A stretch of DNA of 19,031 nt, taken from contig VFLF01000003.1 of NCBI GenBank assembly GCA_009885185.1, positions 1 to 19,031 on the forward strand. The letters are read 5' to 3'. A program made the translations under genes and the position numbers. The DNA is from Nitrosomonadales bacterium (GTDB taxonomy: Bacteria; Pseudomonadota; Gammaproteobacteria; Burkholderiales; SG8-41). Below, in pieces: positions 13,697 to 19,031 of this stretch (positions within the stretch are counted from its first letter, which is position 1; each line of letters starts with the position of its first letter). Under the pieces are notes generated by a model. The model saw only the letters and a list, made by a program, of their open reading frames with translations, ran no database searches and was not told the origin of the DNA.

Positions 13697-14659
13697 TCAA
13701 TCGATCTTGGCCCCTGATGCTTTGACCACCTTCGCCCACTTGGCGATTTCGGCTTTGATGTAATCGCCGTACTGCGCGGGCGTCATGGTCCATGGATCGG
13801 CGCCCTGATCGGCGAGGTATTTGGTCATCGCCGGTTCCTGCACGATGGCCACGATGGCTGTGTTCAGGCGCTCGATAATCGCGGCGGGCGTGTTGGCCGG
13901 CGCGACCAGGCCGTTCCAGCCCACGGCCTCGAAGCCTGCCACGCCGCCCTCGGCGATGGTAGGCACATCGGGCAGCGCGTTGATGCGTTTGGGCGTGCTG
14001 ACGCCGAGCGCGCGCAGTTTGCCCGAGCGCACGTGCGGCACGGCGGAAGGTGCCGTGGCAAAGGTCAATGCGACCTGCCCCGCCAGCAAATCCACCATCG
14101 CGGGCGGCGCGCCTTTGTACGGCACATGCACGTAGCTCACGCCGGTCATCGATTTAAACAGCTCGGCGGTGAGATGCGGCTGGCTGCCGTTGCCCGCCGA
14201 GCTGTAATTCAGCTCGCCCGGCCTGGCTTTGGCATAGGCGATGAATTCCTTGACCGATTTCACCGGCAGCGACGGATGCACGGTGAGTATCTGCGACACC
14301 ACGGCCACGTTGGTGATCGGCGCGAAATCCTTCACCGTGTCGTAGGCGAGCTTGCTGTACAAACTCGGATTGATCGTATGCGCGGTGGAAATGCCGAACA
14401 GCGTGTAACCATCGGGCGGCGACTTGGCCGCGACCTCCGCGCCGATATTCGCGCCCGCACCAGGGCGATTGTCGATAACCACCTGCTGCTTCCATTGCTC
14501 GGTCAGCTTCTGGCCGACGGCGCGCGCGAGTATATCCGTGGTGCCGCCCGCAGGGAACGGCACGATGATGCGTATCGATTTTTGCGGATAACCTTGCCCG
14601 GACGCGGGCAATGCAAAAACCGCCAACGCGGCGAGTGTGACTGCGCTCAATGGGTTCAT
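13697..14659 (-). CDS. Bug/TctC-family periplasmic solute receptor
   Basis: 320 residues. Signal peptide MNPLSAVTLAALAVFALPAS is cleaved probably before GQGYPQK. Hallmarks in order are SIRIIVPFPAGGTTDILARA, VVIDNRPGAGANIG, SPPDGYTLFGIS, YDTVKDFAPITNVA, LTVHPSLPVKSVKEFIAYAK, HVPYKGAPPAMVDLLAGQ, LRALGVSTPKRINALPDVPT and the tail WAKVVKASGAKID. The start is supported by AAGGA (14665-14669) five bases upstream. The gene is divergent from the maleate isomerase-like gene (120 bp between starts) and convergent with the dioxygenase. The tail closely resembles that of the receptor fragment at the window start, hinting at a recent paralogue pair. Ligand unknown. Confidence 0.96.
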   Translation of the reverse strand: MNPLSAVTLAALAVFALPASGQGYPQKSIRIIVPFPAGGTTDILARAVGQKLTEQWKQQVVIDNRPGAGANIGAEVAAKSPPDGYTLFGISTAHTINPSLYSKLAYDTVKDFAPITNVAVVSQILTVHPSLPVKSVKEFIAYAKARPGELNYSSAGNGSQPHLTAELFKSMTGVSYVHVPYKGAPPAMVDLLAGQVALTFATAPSAVPHVRSGKLRALGVSTPKRINALPDVPTIAEGGVAGFEAVGWNGLVAPANTPAAIIERLNTAIVAIVQEPAMTKYLADQGADPWTMTPAQYGDYIKAEIAKWAKVVKASGAKID

Positions 14660-14700
14660 GACATTCCTTCACATGGGGTTCGAATCATCAAACGGAAAAT

Positions 14701-14720
14701 GGGATCGCATGGGATCGTAT
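14701..14720. promoter_or_regulatory. Tandem GGGATCGYAT pair, possible operator
   Basis: GGGATCGCAT is followed directly by GGGATCGTAT in the gap between the divergent Bug and maleate isomerase-like genes, about 60 bp before the latter's ATG. Ten-base spacing puts both copies on one face of the helix, as expected for a regulator site. No regulator gene is in the window. Confidence 0.35.
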
Positions 14721-14779
14721 GCGCGCGTAGCCTAAAGTATCTGCTATCCTCCGCGCAAGCAATTACGGGAAAATTCATC

Positions 14780-15493
14780 ATGGATACCTGGCAACAAAAA
14801 ATCGGCCTCATCGTGCCGTCGTGGAACACGGTGATGGAGTACGAAACGCAGCGGTTGGCTGCCATGGGTGATACGGGTGCATCGGTGCATTCGATGCGGA
14901 TTGCGCACACCGCCGACACCGAAGAAAAGCTGATGGGTCTGTCGGTACAGGCGCCGGAAGCCGCTAAATTATTGGCGCACGCCAAGGTCAACGTGATCGG
15001 CTACGGCTGCACCGCCAGCGGGTTTTTGCACACGCCCGCCGAGGACAAGGCGCTGGCTGAACGCATCAAGACCGAGACCGGCATTCCCTGCGCCACCTCG
15101 TCGCGCGCCATCGTGGACGGGCTGCGCGCGCTGGGTGCCAAAAAACTGAGCCTCGCCTCGCCCTACGCGCCGTGGCTGAATGAGCGGCTGAAACAGTATC
15201 TCACCGCCGACGGCTTTGAGGTGCTGGCGATGCAGGGTCTGTCCACCGAGGCGCATTCCACCATCACGCGCGAACGCATCCTCGCACTGGTGGATGAGGT
15301 GATGCGCCCCGACACCGAGGCGATTTTTATCAGTTGCTCGAATTTCCGCACCATCGAAATCATCGACGGCATCGAACAAAAATTCGGCAAGCCGGTGGTC
15401 ACCAGCAACGCCTCGATGATGTGGGCGATGCTGCGGCTGATGAACGACAAGCGCGACGTGCCCGGCGCCGGGCGCTTGTTCAAGCTGTCATGA
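14780..15493 (+). CDS. Maleate isomerase / Asp-Glu racemase superfamily enzyme
   Basis: 237 residues, the usual size for maleate cis-trans isomerase and arylmalonate decarboxylase relatives. The N-terminus KIGLIVPSWNTVMEYE matches the family's PSxNTxME motif. Two cysteines sit at the catalytic positions: Cys77 in GYGCTASGF and Cys186 in FISCSNFR. Both present favours isomerase or racemase chemistry over the single-Cys decarboxylase. SPYAPWLNERLKQYL and GKPVVTSNASMMWAMLRL are also typical. Cytoplasmic. The start at 14780 was chosen by family alignment; the frame is open far upstream, but that part is antisense to the Bug gene. Its stop overlaps the next gene's start (ATGA at 15490-15493), so the two are translated together. 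Confidence 0.92.
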   Translation: MDTWQQKIGLIVPSWNTVMEYETQRLAAMGDTGASVHSMRIAHTADTEEKLMGLSVQAPEAAKLLAHAKVNVIGYGCTASGFLHTPAEDKALAERIKTETGIPCATSSRAIVDGLRALGAKKLSLASPYAPWLNERLKQYLTADGFEVLAMQGLSTEAHSTITRERILALVDEVMRPDTEAIFISCSNFRTIEIIDGIEQKFGKPVVTSNASMMWAMLRLMNDKRDVPGAGRLFKLS

Positions 15494-16410
15494 GTAACAT
15501 CCCCGGTAGCTGGCAACCCGAACGCAAGATCGATATCCTCGCCGGCACGCCGCCCGGCGGCGGGCTGGATCGCACGGCGCGCACGCTCGCCGCGGCGCTG
15601 CAAGCGCCCAACAATGTCGTCAACATTCCCGGCGACGGCGCGCGCAAAGTGTGGGCCGCCGTGGATGCGCGCGCGGGCGATCCGCATCTGTTGTGCATCA
15701 GCTCGCCCAATCTCACTACGGATTACCTGACCGGCATCGCCCCGTTCAATCACGACAGCTACACGCCGCTGGCGATTTTGTATAACGAGTACATCGCGTT
15801 TGTCACGCGCAGCGATTCCTCGTATCGCAACGTGGGCGATTTGCTCAAGCGCTTGCGCACCGACACCGCCAAGGTCACTGTCGCGCTGTCCACCGCCGCC
15901 GGCAATCCCAATCACATCGCACTCGCGCAAGTCACGCGTCACGCCGGCGGCAACGTGCGCGCGCCGGTGATCCGCGTATTCGATTCCGCGCTGGATGCGG
16001 TGGCCGACGTGGTGGCGGGCAACGCCGATATCGCCGCCGTCACCGCCGCCAGCGCGGTGAAGGAGCTCGAAGCCGGCGTGTGCCGCGCGCTCGCCGTGTC
16101 GTCACCCGTGCGGCTCGCGGGCGGGTATGCGCAGACGCCCGCGTGGCTGGAATTCGGTGTGCCCTGCACGCTCGGCGCATGGCGTGGCGTGCATGGCGCG
16201 CGCGGGCTGAACGCCGCGCACATCGCATGGTGGGAAGCGGCACTCACGCAAGCCACGCGCACCGCGTCGTGGCCGGACGAGCTGGCGCGCCATTACTGGA
16301 CGCCGATGCTGGTTACCGGCACGGCGTTGCGCGATCATCTCGCGAAGGAGCAGGCGCAGATGCGCACGGCACTCGTGGCGCTGGGCTTTAATGTCACCAA
16401 GAATACCTAA
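15490..16410 (+). CDS. TctC/Bug-like protein without signal peptide
   Basis: 306 residues of the TctC/Bug fold starting almost directly at its first strand: KIDILAGTPPGGGLDRTART at 13-32, the counterpart of RIIVPFxxGGxxD. Later parts, LGAWRGVHGARGLNAAHIAW (228-247) and WTPMLVTGTALRDHLAKEQA (270-289), follow the C-terminal TctC pattern. The first 12 residues (MSNIPGSWQPER) are hydrophilic and nothing upstream in frame is hydrophobic, so there is no export signal. DGYTL, present in exported Bug proteins, is absent here (AGDPHLLCISSPN instead). The ATG overlaps the stop of the isomerase-like gene by four bases. It should be cytoplasmic and act with that enzyme (inference). No terminator is seen after it. 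Confidence 0.88.
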   Translation: MSNIPGSWQPERKIDILAGTPPGGGLDRTARTLAAALQAPNNVVNIPGDGARKVWAAVDARAGDPHLLCISSPNLTTDYLTGIAPFNHDSYTPLAILYNEYIAFVTRSDSSYRNVGDLLKRLRTDTAKVTVALSTAAGNPNHIALAQVTRHAGGNVRAPVIRVFDSALDAVADVVAGNADIAAVTAASAVKELEAGVCRALAVSSPVRLAGGYAQTPAWLEFGVPCTLGAWRGVHGARGLNAAHIAWWEAALTQATRTASWPDELARHYWTPMLVTGTALRDHLAKEQAQMRTALVALGFNVTKNT

Positions 16411-16423
16411 GTATTTGTTTTTA

Positions 16424-16450
16424 TTGATTTTATTGTAAGTGCGCTATAAT
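16424..16450 (+). promoter_or_regulatory. Sigma70-type promoter of the 16498 gene
   Basis: TTGATT (16424-16429) and a perfect TATAAT (16445-16450) with a short 15-bp spacer. The -10 box is framed by two identical GTGCGC hexamers (16439-16444 and 16451-16456), the second forming the palindrome GTGCGCAC. The expected leader is about 40 nt. Confidence 0.5.
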
Positions 16451-16497
16451 GTGCGCACGGCTCGCGGATCGCGCGGGTTGGTTACATTGGAAATGCC

Positions 16498-17052
16498 ATG
16501 AGAACGGAAGTACACGTACACGGTTCGATTTTTTTGTGCAAAGGCGTACGCCTGAAGCAAGTGGAGCAAGCCCTGCGGCCGTGGCTGGAATATCTCGACG
16601 TCGAAACGCTGCCCGATGCGCACAGTCTTGAGCGCGAAGAACCGGGCCTCGCCTTCGATGCCGGCGAGCGCACGCTGAACATCTGCTGGACCGGCGAAGT
16701 AGGCCGCAACTTTCAGGAAAAACTCGGCGCGGCCATCCAGAACATCGGCCCGCTCACCGAATACGCCTCCGAGATCGAGGTGACCTACTACCCGGATCAC
16801 GGCGACGATGAGTTCTATCAGGTGTTCGTCGGCCCCACGCCCGAAGCGATCCACGAGTTTCGCCGCCAGTGCGTGGTGGAAGACGCAACGCAATTGCTGT
16901 CACGCCACCTGGGCAAGACCGAGGTCGATCAGGTCGCCACGCTGATCAGCGATCTCTTCGGCAAGTCGCAACCGCCCAAGCAGCCGGCGTCGGAACAAAG
17001 TGGATCGTCAACGGTGATTCCGCTGCATCCGCGCAACAAGCATTTGCATTAA
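16498..17052 (+). CDS. Conserved-looking hypothetical cytoplasmic protein
   Basis: 184 residues, no signal peptide or membrane segment. It resembles hypothetical proteins I associate with Burkholderiales, but I cannot give a firm family name. Visible features are the start MRTEVHVHGSIFLCKG, LRPWLEYLDVETL, an LNICWTGEVGRNF segment (60-72), EIEVTYYPDHGDDEFYQVFV (92-111) and GPTPEAIHEFRRQ, then a helical part to about 155 and a charged, probably disordered tail rich in Pro, Gln and Ser. The alternating strand and helix pattern suggests a compact alpha/beta domain. It has its own promoter with a perfect TATAAT box and only a weak GGAA ribosome site. Function unknown. Confidence 0.85.
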   Translation: MRTEVHVHGSIFLCKGVRLKQVEQALRPWLEYLDVETLPDAHSLEREEPGLAFDAGERTLNICWTGEVGRNFQEKLGAAIQNIGPLTEYASEIEVTYYPDHGDDEFYQVFVGPTPEAIHEFRRQCVVEDATQLLSRHLGKTEVDQVATLISDLFGKSQPPKQPASEQSGSSTVIPLHPRNKHLH

Positions 17053-17083
17053 GTCGCGGTCGCGGTTACACGCCCGCTTGATT

Positions 17084-17116
17084 CCGTTCGTGGTGAACCT
17101 GTCGAAACATGAACGG
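17084..17116. repeat. CCGTTCGTGGTGA...GAACGG interspersed repeat
   Basis: CCGTTCGTGGTGAACCTGTC followed by GAAACATGAACGG, ending in inverted CCGTTC/GAACGG. It belongs to the same broad class as the repeat arms at 10633-10724 (GTCGAA and GAACGG shared). It sits between the convergent hypothetical gene (ending 17052) and Bug gene (ending 17146) and may help end transcription both ways. Confidence 0.75.
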
Positions 17117-17145
17117 CATCCACTTATTCAGCGTTCCCCTGATTT

Positions 17146-18111
17146 CTACTCCGGCTTGAGGCCAATGGTAGCCAGCATCTTCGCCGTCTGCGGAATTTCC
17201 GTGCGCACGATCTCCAGCATGCGCTCCGGTGTGCTGGTAGCTGCAATGATGCCCAGATCGCTGTAACGCGCGCGCACGTCAGGCAGCGCAACAATGCGCC
17301 CGATCTCGCTATTCAGCCGCGCGATGATCGCGGGCGGCATCCCCTTCGGCCCGGCCACGCCCCACCACTGCGTGGGTATCGCGTCCTTGATGCCTGACTC
17401 GATCATCGTCGGCACCGCGGGCAACGCGGGCGAGCGTTCCGCGGTAGTCACCGCCAGCGCGCGCAACCGGACGCCGCGTATTTGCGGCACGGCGGGCACC
17501 ATGTCGGAAAACACCATTTCGATTTGCCCGCCCACCACATCCGACACCGCCAGCACCGTGCCTTTGTATGGCACCTGCAGAATGTCGGTTTTGGTGATCG
17601 ATTTGAACACCTCCGCCACGATGCCCACCGTGCTGCCCACGCCCGCCGAGCCGTAGCTCAACTTGCCGGGCTGCGCCTTCGCCAGAGCGACGAGCTCCTT
17701 CACGTTGCGCGCGGGCACCGCCGGATGCACCACCAGCACATGGCCCGCGTTGGCGATCAGCGTCAGCAGCGAAAAATCCGTCAGCGGATCAAACGGCAGC
17801 TTGCGAAACAGGTACGGGTTGTTCACCAATTGCGATTTGGTGGTGAGCAGCAGCGTATAGCCATCGGGCGGCGCTTTCGCCGCCAATTCGTGCCCGATGT
17901 TGCCGGTGGCGCCCGGACGATTCTCCACGATCACCTGCCGCCCTAACGCATCGGTGAGTTTTTGCGCAATCACGCGCGCCAGCACATCGCTGGAGCCGCC
18001 GGGCGGATAGGGCACGATGAAGCGGATGGGTTTTGCGGGGTAGGTGTCTTGCGCGGAGACTGGTGTAGCGAACCATGACGCAACCAGCAGTGAAATCATC
18101 AATTGCCGCAC
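17146..18111 (-). CDS. Bug/TctC-family periplasmic solute receptor
   Basis: 321 residues from a GTG start. The chosen N-terminus MRQLMISLLVASWFATPVSA is a proper signal peptide with a basic start; AAAGGA lies eight bases upstream (18120-18125). Longer starts add an unlikely cysteine-rich, basic stretch. Hallmarks are YPAKPIRFIVPYPPGGSSDV, VIVENRPGATGNIG, APPDGYTLLLTTK, LPFDPLTDFSLLT, VLVVHPAVPARNVKELVALA, QVPYKGTVLAVSDVVGGQ and TTAERSPALPAVPTMIESG. It follows another Bug gene on the same strand by 42 bp, so the two are probably one transcript. Ligand unknown. Confidence 0.95.
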   Translation of the reverse strand: MRQLMISLLVASWFATPVSAQDTYPAKPIRFIVPYPPGGSSDVLARVIAQKLTDALGRQVIVENRPGATGNIGHELAAKAPPDGYTLLLTTKSQLVNNPYLFRKLPFDPLTDFSLLTLIANAGHVLVVHPAVPARNVKELVALAKAQPGKLSYGSAGVGSTVGIVAEVFKSITKTDILQVPYKGTVLAVSDVVGGQIEMVFSDMVPAVPQIRGVRLRALAVTTAERSPALPAVPTMIESGIKDAIPTQWWGVAGPKGMPPAIIARLNSEIGRIVALPDVRARYSDLGIIAATSTPERMLEIVRTEIPQTAKMLATIGLKPE

Positions 18112-18119
18112 TTTGTATT

Positions 18120-18125
18120 TCCTTT
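18120..18125 (-). promoter_or_regulatory. Shine-Dalgarno site supporting a GTG start
   Basis: Minus-strand AAAGGA eight bases before GTG at 18111 decides the start of the Bug gene that follows. Confidence 0.7.
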
Positions 18126-18153
18126 CTTGATACGGACAGCACAGCAACAAAAT

Positions 18154-19031
18154 CTACTGCGGCTTGATACCCGCCGCCTTCGCCACTTCAAGCCAGCGCG
18201 TCACATCCGCGCGCATGCGTGCGGCGAGTTCTTCCGGCGGCTCGCCCACCGGCTCGCCACCGATGTCGAGCAGGCGCTGGCGCACCTCCGGGATTTGCAG
18301 CACCGCCGCCACATCGTCGCGTATGCGGTGCGCGAGTTCCCTCGGCATGCCGCGCGGGCCGAACAACGCAAACCAGGTATCGGCAGCCTCGAAACCGGGC
18401 ACCACGTCGGTAATCAGCGGCGCATCGGGAAACGCCAGCGACGGCGAAGAGGTACCCAGCAAACGCACCCGATTGGCGCGCAACCCCGCCTGCACCGAGC
18501 TGACCGCACCGATGGCCAGATGCACGTGCCCGCCCATCGCGTCAATCATCATCGGCCCCGCGCCCTTGTAATTCACGGTTTCGATTTTTACCTTGGCCAG
18601 CAGATTGAACAAATAGCTGGTGAGCGGCGTGCCGGCGTTGGCCATGTTGATCTGGCCGGGACGCGCGCGCGCAAGCTTGACGAGCTCGCCGATATTCTTC
18701 ACCGGCAGCGACGGGTGTGCGACGATGGCCTGCGGCGAACGCGTGATGCGCGTGATCGCGGTGATATCGGTGAGCACGTCGTAGGGAATTTTCGCCCACA
18801 TCGCCGGCTGCTGCGGCAACTGGGTTGAATTGATGAGCAGCGTATGGCCGTCGGGCGCGCTCTTGGCGACGATATCGGTGCCGAGTAAGGTGGCCGCGCC
18901 GGGACGCGGGTCGATAATGACTTGCTGTTTCCAGCGTTCGGTCAGCGCCGGCGCAATGACGCGGCCATTGGCATCGCTGCTGCCGCCCACCGCAAACGGC
19001 ACGACAATGCGCACCATCTTGCCGGGAAAGG
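18154..19031 (-). CDS. Bug/TctC-family solute receptor, N-terminus beyond window
   Basis: At least 291 residues, running off the window edge; the frame continues upstream of the first Met as FPGKMVRIVVPFAVGGSSDA, so the internal Met is not the start and the signal peptide lies outside. Hallmarks are QVIIDPRPGAATLLGTD, SAPDGHTLLINS, IPYDVLTDITAITRI, IVAHPSLPVKNIGELVKLA, ETVNYKGAGPMMIDAMGGHV and the end WLEVAKAAGIKPQ. DGHTL and NYKG replace the usual DGYTL and PYKG, so this paralogue is rather diverged from the others. It is the upstream member of a tandem Bug pair with the gene at 17146-18111. Confidence 0.95.
   Translation of the reverse strand, partial: FPGKMVRIVVPFAVGGSSDANGRVIAPALTERWKQQVIIDPRPGAATLLGTDIVAKSAPDGHTLLINSTQLPQQPAMWAKIPYDVLTDITAITRITRSPQAIVAHPSLPVKNIGELVKLARARPGQINMANAGTPLTSYLFNLLAKVKIETVNYKGAGPMMIDAMGGHVHLAIGAVSSVQAGLRANRVRLLGTSSPSLAFPDAPLITDVVPGFEAADTWFALFGPRGMPRELAHRIRDDVAAVLQIPEVRQRLLDIGGEPVGEPPEELAARMRADVTRWLEVAKAAGIKPQ

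Noticed and set aside
14033..14779. N-terminal extension of the maleate isomerase-like gene
   Set aside because: The extra 249 codons are antisense to the Bug gene and its promoter region, with shadow-like composition. Family alignment begins at the ATG at 14780.

Overview
The window looks like chromosomal DNA from a high-GC betaproteobacterium, most likely Burkholderiales or a relative. The basis is the base and codon composition, the dense set of Bug/TctC-type solute receptors (a family hugely expanded in Bordetella, Cupriavidus and relatives), and several families of short palindromic intergenic repeats. I see no rRNA, tRNA, CRISPR array, transposase or phage gene.

Layout. Positions 1-161 hold the end of a Bug receptor. 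From 4619 down to 392, on the minus strand, lies a catabolic gene set: an ADP-forming acyl-CoA synthetase, an acyl-CoA dehydrogenase and a short-chain dehydrogenase. A 26-bp perfect inverted repeat containing 9-nt tandem repeats sits between the synthetase and the dehydrogenase. This set is divergent from an MFS transporter (4722-5981), and a perfect TATAAT faces each way in the shared intergenic region. After the transporter come a palindromic repeat and a Bug receptor (6110-7066), whose 5' end abuts the repeat. Positions 7067-9405 look different: a gene-free, less GC-rich stretch with hairpins, then three small or unrecognised genes (two membrane proteins and a SnoaL/NTF2-like protein), with an attC-like hairpin between the first two. 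Next are another Bug receptor (9503-10495), a mosaic of nested repeats (10541-10793), and a mannonate dehydratase-like enzyme whose start overlaps a 9-codon leader ORF. A ModA-like binding protein without a signal peptide (minus) is divergent from a TauD/TfdA dioxygenase (plus). A palindromic element separates the dioxygenase from a convergent Bug receptor (13697-14659). That receptor is divergent from a two-gene unit, a maleate isomerase/Asp-Glu racemase family enzyme and a TctC-like protein without a signal peptide, overlapping by ATGA. The window ends with a conserved-looking hypothetical protein and two tandem minus-strand Bug receptors, the last cut by the window edge.

How the genes may work together (inference): this is an accessory catabolic region for organic acids. 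Periplasmic Bug receptors bind carboxylates. The neighbouring enzymes (CoA ligase, acyl-CoA dehydrogenase, SDR, dioxygenase, dehydratase, racemase/isomerase) would process them. No TctA/TctB membrane subunits are present, so the receptors would need a transporter encoded elsewhere or would serve as sensors. The most unusual items are the two binding-protein folds that lack export signals, one of them translationally coupled to an enzyme, and the way interspersed palindromes touch coding ends and starts.
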